64,000 nucleotides of DNA from Candidatus Kouleothrix ribensis (GCA_016722075.1 JADKGW010000001.1:1612001-1676000); one strand, 5' to 3'. Shown: positions 1 to 8,739, numbered from the stretch's first letter. Made by a program: numbers and translations. The notes: generated from the letters alone by a model not told the origin.

Positions 1-837
1 GCGCCGCATCTCCTGCAGCAGGCCTTCGATCGTACCAGGCCCGGCTTTGTCGGCTACGCTCAGGCGCAGGTGCCAGGGTTCGCCCTCGTGCTCGAGCCAC
101 ATGTCGAGGTGCTTGTCTTTGTCGATGAAGCGGTAGTCGGTGAAGGTGAAGCCCTGCTTAACATACAGGTTCTTGACATATGTGCCGAGCTGCGGCAGCG
201 ACAGGCCGCGGATATCGCTCGGCTCGCGGATACTGCCGGGCCGCTGCAGCTGGCCGCCGCGCGTGTCGACTTGCTCGCGCTGGGCGCGGTTGCGCTGCTC
301 GGTGCGGCCGGCCATGGTCGTGCCAAAGGTGCAGAAGGCCACCAGCGAGAACACGGTGAAGCCGGCCAGCTGGGCCCAGATCTGCAGCAGCGTGAAGGTG
401 GCCGACTGCGGGCCGAGCGCGGTCTGCATGGCGCTGCGCAGCGGCGTGAGAAAGATCAGCACCGCCAGCGCCGTCGCGCCGGTGATCCCACCGACCAGCC
501 CGGTCATAAAGCCATGCAGCCCATAGTGCGCACGCACGCGCCGGCCTAGCAGCAGGCCGGTGCCCACCGGCACGATCCCGGCGATCAGCGAAAGCGCCGG
601 GCCTTGCAAGTAGGCCAGGCTCATGAGCGCGCCGGCGATCACGCCATACATCAGCACGATCCGCCAGTTCAGCTCGCGCAGGCCTGTGCTCAGCGGCGCA
701 AGCAGGCCCGCCACACGGCCTTGCGGCGTGGTGATCGCCGGTAGTGCCGGCGCTGGTGGCTGCTCGCGCCCTTTGCGCGGCGGCCTAGCTGGCTCAGCTT
801 GCTGCGGTTCGGGTTGCTCCGACACGTTGACTCCCAT
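1..837 (-). CDS. Membrane protein with C-terminal Mrr-like soluble domain (partial, 3' end outside window)
   Basis: The frame is open from an ATG at 837 to the left edge, 279 codons without a stop. The first 50 or so residues are Pro/Ala-rich. About four hydrophobic segments follow (around residues 60-180), then a charged linker and a soluble part containing YVKNLYVKQGF and KDKHLDMWLEHEGE. That part resembles the N-terminal half of Mrr/PDDEXK-type restriction-endonuclease-like domains fused to membrane segments. The usual E/Q-x-K catalytic element is not clear (HLRLSV is at that place), so nuclease activity is doubtful. The start has a GGAGAG ribosome site about 9 nt upstream. The function is not known, and the domain assignment is an inference from pattern only. 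Confidence 0.7.
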   Translation of the reverse strand, partial: MGVNVSEQPEPQQAEPARPPRKGREQPPAPALPAITTPQGRVAGLLAPLSTGLRELNWRIVLMYGVIAGALMSLAYLQGPALSLIAGIVPVGTGLLLGRRVRAHYGLHGFMTGLVGGITGATALAVLIFLTPLRSAMQTALGPQSATFTLLQIWAQLAGFTVFSLVAFCTFGTTMAGRTEQRNRAQREQVDTRGGQLQRPGSIREPSDIRGLSLPQLGTYVKNLYVKQGFTFTDYRFIDKDKHLDMWLEHEGEPWHLRLSVADKAGPGTIEGLLQEMRR

Positions 838-877
838 CTATCGCTCTCCATTGTCCTGCAGGCTCGGGTGCAGGGGT

Positions 878-1012
878 TGGCCGGTTGGCCGGTTGGCCGG
901 TTGCAGGTTTAGGGCTTCGCCGGTTGCAGGTTTGCAGGTTTGCCGGTTGCAGGTTTAGGGCTTCGCGGCCCCCCAACCTGTAACTTGCTAACCTGTAACC
1001 TATATCCTGCTA
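878..1012. repeat. Repeat island A (GGTTGCAGGTT words with inverted arm)
   Basis: The left part has GGTTGGCC repeated three times and then GGTTGCAGGTTT words. It includes two identical 24-bp copies of a block starting CCGGTTGCAGGTTTAGGGC (897-920 and 943-966). The right part carries the opposite orientation (AACCTGTAAC, twice), so left and right arms could pair imperfectly. The right edge runs into the TAG stop of nrdR (1010-1012). The word family is the same as in the island after hutI near 59.8 kb. Confidence 0.85.
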
Positions 1013-1483
1013 ACCGCCCTCAGGCGGCGGCTCGTGATCCAGCAGCTCATCGACGGCCTCGCGCAGCTTGCCGATATCGGCGAAGGAGCGGTAGACCGAG
1101 GCGAAGCGGATGTAGGCTACCTCGTCGAGCTCGCGCAGGTGGCGCATCGCGATATCGCCAATCGCCGACGAAAGCACCTCTTGCTCGTCGAGCACCATTA
1201 ACGCCGCCTCAACGTCGTTGGCCAGATGGTCGAGCTGCTGAGCCGACACCGGCCGGCGGTAGCAGGCGGTGCGCACGCCGCGCATCATCTTCTCACGGTC
1301 GTATGGCTCACGCTCGCCGTTCTTCTTCACCACCGTCAGGCTGACCGACTCGACCCGCTCGTAGGTGGTGAAGCGCTTGCCGCAGCTCGGGCACTTGCGC
1401 CTGCGCCGGATCGACTCGCCGCCGTTGAGCTTGCGCGTGTCGATCACGTCGCTATCGAGATGTTGGCAGAACGGGCAGCGCAT
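1010..1483 (-). CDS. nrdR: Transcriptional repressor NrdR
   Basis: This 157-residue protein has the usual NrdR length and architecture. An N-terminal zinc ribbon has C3/C6 (CPFC) and C31/C34 (CPSC) around a basic RRRRK stretch, and an ATP-cone domain follows from about residue 49 to 139. Members of the family repress ribonucleotide reductase genes by binding NrdR boxes when loaded with (d)ATP. No nrd gene lies in this window, so it acts elsewhere in the genome. A promoter is visible upstream on the same strand. The stop codon lies inside the edge of repeat island A. The identification is secure from the Cys motifs and near full-length family likeness. Confidence 0.97.
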   Translation of the reverse strand: MRCPFCQHLDSDVIDTRKLNGGESIRRRRKCPSCGKRFTTYERVESVSLTVVKKNGEREPYDREKMMRGVRTACYRRPVSAQQLDHLANDVEAALMVLDEQEVLSSAIGDIAMRHLRELDEVAYIRFASVYRSFADIGKLREAVDELLDHEPPPEGG

Positions 1484-1543
1484 AGCTTGCCGATCTCAGT
1501 GCAGCGCACGATCGTGATTGGTGCGTATGGGAACCTGCGGCGC

Positions 1544-1572
1544 ATTATAGCATAGCCGTGTCGCCGCGCCAA
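1544..1572 (-). promoter_or_regulatory. Sigma70-type promoter of nrdR
   Basis: Read on the minus strand: TTGGCG (1572-1567), a 17-bp spacer, then a perfect TATAAT (1549-1544), about 60 nt before the nrdR start codon. Confidence 0.65.
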
Positions 1573-1712
1573 ACCCCCACACCCGGCCATGCCCTGCGCA
1601 GAGTCGAACGCTTACCTCATCTTAATCGGATACTAATCTAGCCTGCCTATACTGCAGCGAGCGTTATACATCTGTGCCCTGCGCCTTTCTACGCTACGAA
1701 ATGGAGGCCCTT

Positions 1713-2633
1713 GTGTCGCAACCTCAATCGACCCGCACGCTTGCTGTTCCAGCCGGCACCAGCACACCAGGCTCGCTGCACGTGCCGCTGATCGCACTGC
1801 TGCTGATTAGCGTGATCGGCGTCGTTGCTGCCACGCTGCCGTTCGACTACCGCGTGGCCATGACACTCGGCATTGTGCAGGGCCTGGGCGAATTCTTGCC
1901 GATCTCATCGTCGGCTCACCTGATCTTAACCCCCTGGTTTTTCGGTTGGCCCGACCCCGGCCTGGCCTTTGATGTCGCGCTGCACGTGGGCACGCTGGTT
2001 GCCGTGGTGGTGTATTTCTGGCGCGATCTGCTCACGCTGGTGCTGGCGGCTCCGCGCCCGCGCACGCCCGATGGCCGGCTGGCGTGGCTGCTGCTCTTGG
2101 GCGCAATCCCTGGCGGTATTGCCGGCGTGCTGCTCGACGACCTGGCCGAGCAGGCGTTGCGCAACCCGCTGCTGATCGCGGCCACGCTCTCGATCATGGG
2201 CCTGGTGCTGCTGCTGGCCGACCGCCGGGGCAGTACACACCGCGGCATGGGCGATATTGGCCCGCTCGATGCGCTGGTTATCGGCGCAGCGCAGGCGCTG
2301 GCGATCGTGCCGGGTATCTCGCGCTCGGGGATCACGATCTCGGTTGCGCGTGCGCGTGGGATCGAGCGCGCCGCTGCCGCCCGCTTCTCGTTTCTGCTCG
2401 GCACACCGCTAATCGCCGGCGCGGCGCTGTTCAAGCTGCCGCATCTGCTGGCCATGCCGGGCACACTCAACGGCCCGTTCCTGGTGGGCGTGCTCACCGC
2501 TGCAATGGTTGGCGGGCTGAGTATCGCGTTCGTGCTGCGCTACCTGCAGCGCGCCGGGCTCGAGGTGTTCGTGATTTATCGGCTGCTGCTGGCCGCGCTG
2601 GTGGTGATTACGATACTGGCTGGCGCGCGCTAG
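1713..2633 (+). CDS. uppP: Undecaprenyl-diphosphatase UppP/BacA
   Basis: An integral membrane phosphatase that recycles undecaprenyl diphosphate to the monophosphate carrier for peptidoglycan synthesis; it also gives bacitracin tolerance. Family signatures are present: QGLGEFLPISSSAH (catalytic Glu about residue 60) and VPGISRSG in the second half, with about eight hydrophobic segments. I chose GTG 1713 because GGAGG sits 5 nt upstream (1703-1707). The frame is also open upstream to 1674 with ATG 1701 possible. Even from 1713 the protein (306 residues) is longer than the usual 265-280 because of an N-terminal leader and extra hydrophobic helix. The gene is monocistronic and convergent with the GH2 gene. 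Confidence 0.95.
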   Translation: MSQPQSTRTLAVPAGTSTPGSLHVPLIALLLISVIGVVAATLPFDYRVAMTLGIVQGLGEFLPISSSAHLILTPWFFGWPDPGLAFDVALHVGTLVAVVVYFWRDLLTLVLAAPRPRTPDGRLAWLLLLGAIPGGIAGVLLDDLAEQALRNPLLIAATLSIMGLVLLLADRRGSTHRGMGDIGPLDALVIGAAQALAIVPGISRSGITISVARARGIERAAAARFSFLLGTPLIAGAALFKLPHLLAMPGTLNGPFLVGVLTAAMVGGLSIAFVLRYLQRAGLEVFVIYRLLLAALVVITILAGAR

Positions 2634-2696
2634 GCGGAACATCCGTTGCTGGTTGCAGGCAGCACTCGACCGCTACTCGCGCCGCATCGACCCGAT

Positions 2697-5477
2697 CTAG
2701 CTGCCGCGCAGGTAGCTGGCCCAGCACCACAGCAGGTAGGCGGCAGCCGTGTTCGCGGCGATGCCGGCCGGCTGGGCGCCCTGCCCGCCGGCGAAGCGCA
2801 GCGTGCTGACGATCAGCCGCCCCCGGCCCCACACCAGCTCGGCCGCGTACTCGTGCAGGTGCATGGTGCGCGCGTCGAGCCGCCGCATGATCGGCTGCCA
2901 TGCGCCGCTGTAGCCGGCCATGTCGAGCGCGTGGTCGGCCGCGCAGCCGAACAGCTGCATGGCCAGCGCGTCGTCGAGCGGGAAATCGCCCCAGGCCGGG
3001 TGTGGCTCGGCCAGCCGGATGGCCTCGCGCCAGAATGGCATGGCCAGCGCCGGTAGCGGCCCGGCCGGCGCGGCCTCTGGCTGGAGCAGGATGGCCCGGC
3101 CACCGCCTGCCACGAACGAAGCGAGCGCGGGCGCCCAGGCCGTGGCGATGATCAGCCTGGGCGGCGTGCCGGCTGCCTGCTGGTCTGCACTATCATCTGC
3201 CAACGCGCCAAGCTGCTGCATCCCCGGCGCAATCTGCTGTAGATCGCTCAGCCGCCCGAGCGGGTCGTACAGCCCAATCGCGCGCGCGCCGCGCCATGGA
3301 TCACGCGGGAAGATCCAGAGTGGCCAACTGTTATGGGCCTGCTCGGCGCCGATCGCCAGCTCGACGCTCAGCGTGGCGCGGCGCGGTGCGCCCGCTGCCG
3401 GCATGGCAAATTCGGCCACCGTCAGTTCGCGCAGGGTGCCGGGCTGTAGCTCGAAGCGCGGCTGATCCTGGCCATGCGCGAAGGGCGGCTCGCCCGCGCA
3501 GGCCACCTGCCAGCGCAGCTGCGCCGGGCCGTGTGTCGCGCCGTAGTGCGCGGCGATCAGGTGTGCGCGCACGGTCGCACCGGCCGGGTAGCTGAAGGTA
3601 TCCCACGGCGCGGCCCGATCGCCGCCGGCCTGCCACGCGCGCCGGCGATCCCAGGCCACCAGCACCACCAGATCGGCATTGAACGCGCGAAACGCGGCCG
3701 GGTCGAACTTCAGCCGGCCGGCGTCGTCGTACATGCCCGCGCTGCTGATCGGCGTGTCGGCTGCGCCAGTGACGACATAGCCCGACACTTCGTGGTACAG
3801 CCGGGCCAGCTCGAGCGTGTACTTGCGCTGCCACAGCCCCTGCTGCTCAGAGATGCGCGCCAGCTCGGCGGCCCGCCCGGCCATGCCACCTGCACGCAGC
3901 CGCGCCGCGTGGTACGGCAGGTCGAACTGCCAGCGCGCGCCCTGTGGGTTGACGGCTGGGTCGTCGCTCAGCCACCAGGGTGCCTGAGAACCAGGCACCC
4001 GAGAATCAAGCCCCCCCACGTCGCTTGGCGGCGGCGTTTGGCGCTCATTTTCTGGCTCCCGGCGCTTCAGCCACTCGGGATCGCGAAAGGTGTCGTAGTC
4101 GCAGAACTCGCCAAACAGCCAGGGCTGCGGCGGCCGGCCACGCGGCGCGAAGTAGTCGAGCAGGCCGCGGAAGTGCTGCAGCTCGCTGTAGAAGTGGTGA
4201 TCGTAGAACTCGGCGAACTCGTTCAGCAGCCCGCCGTAGGCCTCGCCCGAGCCGCTGTTGTCGCGCACCAGCGCGTCGCCGGCGTGGGCTTTCACCAGCG
4301 CGTACAGCGGCCCCAGCAGTGCGGCGTCGGCCACGCGGCTCAGCTCGCAGCCCAGCGTATACACGATCACCGCAGGGTGGTTGCGCGCCAGCCGCATCAG
4401 CCGCGCGTACTCGATCGGTGTTTGGGTGTGGAAGAACGCCGATGGCTGCGGAATCCACATCGGCAGCTCGAGCCACAGCAGCATGCCGAGCTCGTCGGCC
4501 AGCTCGAAGTAGTACTGCGGCGGGAACCACAGGCACAGCTTCACGCCGTTGTAGCCCAGCGCTTTGAGCCGCGCGAAGTCGGCGCGCACGCGCTCGCGGC
4601 CGGGGTTGCTGTGCAGCGCCTGCGGGTACCAGCCCCACGCGAGCGCCATACGCGGGTAGATCGGCCGGTCGTTCAGCACGATCGTGCTGCCCTCGGCGCG
4701 CAGCGAGCGCAGCCCAAAGCGCACCACCTGCTCGTCGCCGTCAAGCGCTACCCGCGCGGTGTACAGCGCCGGCGCGCCAGGCGACCAGGCCTGTGGCTCG
4801 GGCAGCCCGAGTATGGCCTGCGCCTGCGCGCGGCCGCCGCTATCGGCCACACTGTGCGTGGTAGCCGAGCAGATCGGCGTGCCATCCGGGCCGTCGATCT
4901 CGATCGCCAGCTCGGCCGGCGCCGAGGTTGCGAGCGCCAGCGTGACCACGCCGCCGGCCGTGCCGCGCACCAGCACATCCTCGATGATCACCGGGCCGCT
5001 GGCGTATAGCTCGACCTGCTGCCAGATTCCGCCGAACATATGGCCCCAGACATACGGCAGAAAGCCGGCCAGCGTCTCGCGCAGCCGGAAGCGCCCAGGC
5101 GCCGAGGCCGAGTCGGGGCCGGCGCTCAGGCTGGCGGGCTTCTCGACCCGCACCAGCAGCTCGTTCTGGGCAGCGATGCGCGCGGCCGCCGTAAGCTCGA
5201 CCGCGAACGCATCCCACAGGCCGGTGTGCTCACCCAGCACCTGGCCGTTCACCAGCACCTGGCAGTGGTAGCTCACGCCGCCGAAGCGCAGCCAGATCCG
5301 CCGCCCGGCCCACTCGGCCGGCAGGCTGAAGCTGGTGCGATACCAGAACGGCCCGGCGTCGTCTTTGGGCAGCCCGAGCTGCTCCCAGCAGCCCGGCACC
5401 GCGATCGGCCGCCACTCGGCCGCGCCGTCGCGGCGCAGCTGCCATGGGCCGGCCAGCGGCACGCACGCACGCATCAT
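2697..5477 (-). CDS. Glycoside hydrolase family 2 protein
   Basis: A 926-residue protein with GH2 layout: an N-terminal jelly-roll sugar-binding domain (PGCWEQLGLP and WYRTSF region), an immunoglobulin-like domain, then a TIM barrel. Beyond about residue 500 comes a long C-terminal region of unclear fold. The predicted acid/base is E378 in TLGCELS and the predicted nucleophile is E457 in LFGEFCDYD. The Asn that normally precedes the acid/base Glu is Cys here, which is unusual. No signal peptide is seen, so it is probably cytoplasmic. The start at 5477 overlaps the stop of the channel gene upstream (ATGA), indicating translational coupling; a longer frame upstream of it only shadows that gene. 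The substrate (beta-galactoside, glucuronide or mannoside) cannot be read from the sequence. Confidence 0.85.
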   Translation of the reverse strand: MMRACVPLAGPWQLRRDGAAEWRPIAVPGCWEQLGLPKDDAGPFWYRTSFSLPAEWAGRRIWLRFGGVSYHCQVLVNGQVLGEHTGLWDAFAVELTAAARIAAQNELLVRVEKPASLSAGPDSASAPGRFRLRETLAGFLPYVWGHMFGGIWQQVELYASGPVIIEDVLVRGTAGGVVTLALATSAPAELAIEIDGPDGTPICSATTHSVADSGGRAQAQAILGLPEPQAWSPGAPALYTARVALDGDEQVVRFGLRSLRAEGSTIVLNDRPIYPRMALAWGWYPQALHSNPGRERVRADFARLKALGYNGVKLCLWFPPQYYFELADELGMLLWLELPMWIPQPSAFFHTQTPIEYARLMRLARNHPAVIVYTLGCELSRVADAALLGPLYALVKAHAGDALVRDNSGSGEAYGGLLNEFAEFYDHHFYSELQHFRGLLDYFAPRGRPPQPWLFGEFCDYDTFRDPEWLKRREPENERQTPPPSDVGGLDSRVPGSQAPWWLSDDPAVNPQGARWQFDLPYHAARLRAGGMAGRAAELARISEQQGLWQRKYTLELARLYHEVSGYVVTGAADTPISSAGMYDDAGRLKFDPAAFRAFNADLVVLVAWDRRRAWQAGGDRAAPWDTFSYPAGATVRAHLIAAHYGATHGPAQLRWQVACAGEPPFAHGQDQPRFELQPGTLRELTVAEFAMPAAGAPRRATLSVELAIGAEQAHNSWPLWIFPRDPWRGARAIGLYDPLGRLSDLQQIAPGMQQLGALADDSADQQAAGTPPRLIIATAWAPALASFVAGGGRAILLQPEAAPAGPLPALAMPFWREAIRLAEPHPAWGDFPLDDALAMQLFGCAADHALDMAGYSGAWQPIMRRLDARTMHLHEYAAELVWGRGRLIVSTLRFAGGQGAQPAGIAANTAAAYLLWCWASYLRGS

Positions 5478-6112
5478 TCGACACTCGTAATCGCGAAGAA
5501 GATCGCCAGTGCCGCGCAAAGGCCAAAGCTGGCGAACACATTCACGAACGCCAGCAGAAACGCCAGCAAGTAGAGCATCGGCCCGATCAGAAAGGCGCGG
5601 TTCACCACGCTGATCTGGCGCTCGGTTACCGCGCGGCCGAGCAGGCGGCGCTTGTATGCAGCATAGCGCCACAGCCCGTTGAAGGCCAGCGCCAGCACCA
5701 CGTGCAGCCCGGCATAGATCGCCATCGCCACCGTCGCACTAGGCTGCTCGAGAAACTCGGCCAGCAGCGATGTGGGGAACGGCACGGTCGACACCACCAG
5801 CAGCAGAAAGCCGTTCAGGAACAGGAACCGGCCATCCGAGCGTGTGATCAGCGTGAACAGGCGGTGGTGGTTGACCCACATGATCAGGATCATCGCGAAG
5901 CTCACCAGGTAGGCCGCGTACGACGGCCAGGCGCGCCCAAGCAGCGCCAGCAGCTCCGCGCCGGTCGCGGCCTCGTCGCGCGCCGGCACCTTCAGCTCGA
6001 GCACCAGCAGTGTGATCGCGATTGCAAACACGCCATCGCTGAATGCTTCGATCCGCCCGGTAGCTTTTTCGTCATCTGTAATCTCGTTCACACCTTGCTC
6101 CGATCCAGGCAC
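5474..6112 (-). CDS. TMEM175-type (DUF1211) potassium channel homologue
   Basis: A 212-residue membrane protein. The first transmembrane helix carries the family signature RIEAFSDGVFAIAITLL (R-x3-FSD motif), which forms the selectivity-filter region in TMEM175 channels. Further helices follow to the C terminus, six in total by hydrophobicity. Bacterial members are tetrameric K+-permeable channels with weak selectivity. It is the first gene of a two-gene unit with the GH2 gene, overlapping it by 4 nt. The physiological link between the two is unclear. The family assignment is strong; ion selectivity is inferred. Confidence 0.88.
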   Translation of the reverse strand: MPGSEQGVNEITDDEKATGRIEAFSDGVFAIAITLLVLELKVPARDEAATGAELLALLGRAWPSYAAYLVSFAMILIMWVNHHRLFTLITRSDGRFLFLNGFLLLVVSTVPFPTSLLAEFLEQPSATVAMAIYAGLHVVLALAFNGLWRYAAYKRRLLGRAVTERQISVVNRAFLIGPMLYLLAFLLAFVNVFASFGLCAALAIFFAITSVE

Positions 6113-6191
6113 TGGTAGCTACAGCAGGTTACTCGGCGCGTATTCTAACAGAAATGAGTGGTGTTGGCCCGGCATGCGCCTGCAAGAGTGC

Positions 6192-6197
6192 TATAAT
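6192..6197 (+). promoter_or_regulatory. -10 element (TATAAT) upstream of purF
   Basis: A perfect TATAAT 60 nt before the purF start. No convincing -35 hexamer lies at 16-18 bp, so only the -10 box is claimed. Confidence 0.5.
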
Positions 6198-6256
6198 GGG
6201 CGCCGCCGATACTATTGTTCGCCCAGCGCTCTGGGCATCAGGCGGGAGAACAGGCG

Positions 6257-7651
6257 ATGATCGACGACAAGCCGCAGCATGAATGCGGCATTTTCGGCAT
6301 CTACGCGCCCGACGAGGATGTCGCGCGGTTGACCTTTTTCGGGCTCTACGCGCTACAGCACCGCGGGCAAGAGAGCGCCGGCATCGCCGTGTCGAACGGG
6401 CGCCGGATCAATGTGCATAAAGAGATGGGCCTGGTGGCGCAGGTGTTCGACGAGCACAAGCTGCGCCCGCTGCAGGGCTACGTGGCGATCGGCCACACGC
6501 GCTACTCGACCACCGGCTCGTCGAAGTTGCAAAACGCCCAGCCCTTCGTCGTCGAGAGCGCGCTCGGCCCGCTGGCGGTGGGCCACAACGGCAACCTGAC
6601 CAACGCCCACGATCTGCGCCAGGAGCTGCTGCACCGCGGCGTGGGCCTGACCTCGACCAGCGACAGCGAGGTGATCACGCAGATGCTGGCCGGCGGCGAG
6701 GGCCGCAGCTGGGATGAGAAGCTGCGTGTGTTTATGGTGCGCGCCCAGGGCGCCTACTGCCTGACGGTGCTGACCCGCGATGCGCTGTTCGCCGTACGCG
6801 ACCCCTGGGGGCTGCACCCGCTGTGCATCGGCAAGATCGGCGAAACTGGCTGGGTGATCGCCTCAGAGAGTTGCGCGCTGGCTACGATCGGCGCCACGCT
6901 GGTGCGCGAGATCGAGCCGGGCGAGATCGTGGCGCTCGGCGAGGATGGCCCACGCACGGTAGCGCGCATGCCCGCGCCCAAGCGCGCGCTGTGCCTGTTC
7001 GAGTATATCTACTTCGCACGGCCCGATAGCCTGATCGATGGGCAGACCCTGCACGCCGCGCGGGTGGCCCAGGGCCGCGAGCTTGCGCGCGAGACGCCTA
7101 CCGAGGCCGATATTGTCATCCCGGTGCCCGACAGCGCCGTGCCGGCGGCGATCGGCTATGCCCAGGCCTCGGGCATCGCCTACAGCGAGGGCCTGATCAA
7201 GAACCGCTACATCGGCCGCACGTTCATCCAGCCCGACGACCACCTGCGCAAGGTTGGCATCCAGCTCAAGTTCAACCCACTGGCCGACAACCTGGCTGGT
7301 AAGCGGGTGGTGCTGATCGACGACAGCATCGTGCGCGGCAACACCTCGGGGCCGATTGTGCGGCTGCTGCGCGACGCCGGCGCCCGCGAGGTGCATATGC
7401 GCGTGTCGTCGCCGCCCATTCGCCACCCGTGCTTCCTGGGCGTCGATATGGCCACCTACCCCGAGCTGATCGCGCACCGCATGAGCATCCCCGAGATCCG
7501 TGATTTCCTGGGCGTCGATAGCCTGGCCTACCTGAGCCTCGACGGGCTGATCCGCGCTACCGGCCATGCCGAGGCCGGCTTCTGCCGCGGCTGCTTCACC
7601 GGCAGCTACCCGGTCGATATCCAGCTGGTCGAGAAAGAGACGTTCGAGTAG
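6257..7651 (+). CDS. purF: Amidophosphoribosyltransferase PurF
   Basis: Catalyses the first committed step of purine synthesis, PRPP plus glutamine to phosphoribosylamine. The 464-residue protein begins with a short propeptide that would be cleaved before Cys10 (HECGIFGIY), exposing the N-terminal nucleophile of the glutaminase domain. The PRPP-binding loop VVLIDDSIVRGNTSGP lies in the phosphoribosyltransferase half. C-terminal CRGCFTGSYPV matches the 4Fe-4S, Bacillus subtilis-type enzymes. The start is set by a GGGAG ribosome site 9 nt upstream and by the conserved propeptide length. The stop is followed after 17 nt by repeat island B. Confidence 0.97.
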   Translation: MIDDKPQHECGIFGIYAPDEDVARLTFFGLYALQHRGQESAGIAVSNGRRINVHKEMGLVAQVFDEHKLRPLQGYVAIGHTRYSTTGSSKLQNAQPFVVESALGPLAVGHNGNLTNAHDLRQELLHRGVGLTSTSDSEVITQMLAGGEGRSWDEKLRVFMVRAQGAYCLTVLTRDALFAVRDPWGLHPLCIGKIGETGWVIASESCALATIGATLVREIEPGEIVALGEDGPRTVARMPAPKRALCLFEYIYFARPDSLIDGQTLHAARVAQGRELARETPTEADIVIPVPDSAVPAAIGYAQASGIAYSEGLIKNRYIGRTFIQPDDHLRKVGIQLKFNPLADNLAGKRVVLIDDSIVRGNTSGPIVRLLRDAGAREVHMRVSSPPIRHPCFLGVDMATYPELIAHRMSIPEIRDFLGVDSLAYLSLDGLIRATGHAEAGFCRGCFTGSYPVDIQLVEKETFE

Positions 7652-7668
7652 CGCGGGCGAGGCCCTTT

Positions 7669-7852
7669 GACGAGATGACATGATGACAAGATGATATTGC
7701 TCATCATCGTGTCATCATGTCATCGTGTCATCATGTCACCGTGTCATCGTGTCATCATGTCATCGTGTCATCGTGTCACCGTGTCACCGTGTCATCATGT
7801 CATCGTGTCATCTCGTCATCGTGTCATCTTGTCATCGTGTCATCTTGTAAGC
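7669..7852. repeat. Repeat island B (TGTCATCG, 8-bp period, with 27-bp hairpin)
   Basis: Tandem 8-bp words of the type TGTCATCG/TGTCATCA/TGTCACCG fill the gap between purF and the glycosylase gene. The left end (7669-7695) is the inverted complement of 7703-7729 with 24 of 27 matches and a 7-nt loop ATTGCTC. The island therefore starts as a long hairpin and continues as one-sided repeats. It stops about 15 nt before the next start codon. Confidence 0.92.
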
Positions 7853-7866
7853 AGGAACCGCATCTG

Positions 7867-8739
7867 ATGACCGACGCGCTCCGCGACCGCCTGCTCGCGC
7901 TGTACGAGGCCCTGCTGGCCCACTTCGGCAGCGAGCCGCACTGGTGGCCGATCGTCACCGATGCGCCGCAGTTCGAGATCATCGTCGGGGCCGTGCTGGT
8001 ACAGCAGACCCGCTGGGAGGCGGTTGAGGCGGCGATCGTGCGGCTGCGCGACGCCGGGCTGATGCGCCCGGCCAGCATGGCCGCAGCCGACCCGGCCACA
8101 CTCGCGGGCTTGATCCGGCCGTGCGCGTTCCACACCCAGAAGGCGCCGGGGCTACAGGCGATCTGCCGCGACCTGCTCGAGCACTACGATGGCGACGTGG
8201 CCGCGCTGCTGGCACTGCCGCGTGCGCCGCTGCGCAGCGCGCTGCTGGCGCTGCCGCGCATCGGCCGCGAGACGGCCGACACGATCATGCTCTACGGCGG
8301 CAACCACCCGGTCTTTATCGTCGATGCCTACGCGCGCCGGCTGCTAGCGCGGCTCGGCCTGCTGCCCGGCTTCGACTTCGCGCGTGCGCGCTACGACGCG
8401 CTGCAGGCGCTGGTCGAGGATGCGCTAGAGGCCCCGATCGTCGATCTAAACCTGCGGGCAGCGGCCTATGCGCCGCCGATTCTCACCCCGCAATCGGCGC
8501 GCTGCAACTTCTACCGCAACCTGCACGCGCTGATCGTCGAGGCCTGCATTCACCACTGCCTGGCCAGCCGGCCGCGCCAGGATCGGCCGGGCCTGCGGCG
8601 CACGTTCGTCGACCCGCGCAAGTGCGCCGAGCACTGCCGGGCCTGCGCCGGCTGCCCGCTCACGGCGATGTGCGCGGCATACCAGGCCGCTGGCAGGTTG
8701 CAGCATGCAGGTGAGGCGCGTCGCGACGCTACGACGTGA
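7867..8739 (+). CDS. Endonuclease III-family DNA glycosylase (MagIII-like, 4Fe-4S)
   Basis: A 290-residue HhH-GPD base-excision repair protein. The helix-hairpin-helix and catalytic region reads LPRIGRETADTIMLY followed by VDAYARRLLARLG. The catalytic Asp (VDAY) is present. The position of the Nth lyase Lys (GRKTA) is Glu (GRETA), as in MagIII-type 3-methyladenine glycosylases, which argues for a monofunctional glycosylase rather than an AP lyase. C-terminal cysteines fit C-x6-C-x2-C-x5-C exactly, giving a 4Fe-4S cluster. The ATG at 7867 follows AGGA 10 nt upstream; the upstream open frame is repeat sequence, not coding. It overlaps the convergent next gene by 11 bp. Confidence 0.88.
   Translation: MTDALRDRLLALYEALLAHFGSEPHWWPIVTDAPQFEIIVGAVLVQQTRWEAVEAAIVRLRDAGLMRPASMAAADPATLAGLIRPCAFHTQKAPGLQAICRDLLEHYDGDVAALLALPRAPLRSALLALPRIGRETADTIMLYGGNHPVFIVDAYARRLLARLGLLPGFDFARARYDALQALVEDALEAPIVDLNLRAAAYAPPILTPQSARCNFYRNLHALIVEACIHHCLASRPRQDRPGLRRTFVDPRKCAEHCRACAGCPLTAMCAAYQAAGRLQHAGEARRDATT

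Noticed and set aside
3474..5009. Long plus-strand frame opposite the GH2 gene
   Set aside because: Arg/Gln/His-rich shadow of a GC-rich gene; the minus-strand frame has clear GH2 motifs.
5478..5672. N-terminal 65-residue extension of the GH2 frame
   Set aside because: It overlaps the channel gene and lacks a domain; the ATGA overlap start at 5477 fits the GH2 sugar-binding domain.
7717..7866. Open frame coding Ser-Cys-His-Arg-Val repeats in front of the glycosylase
   Set aside because: It is translation of the 8-bp repeat island; the glycosylase's conserved N terminus begins at ATG 7867 with a ribosome site.
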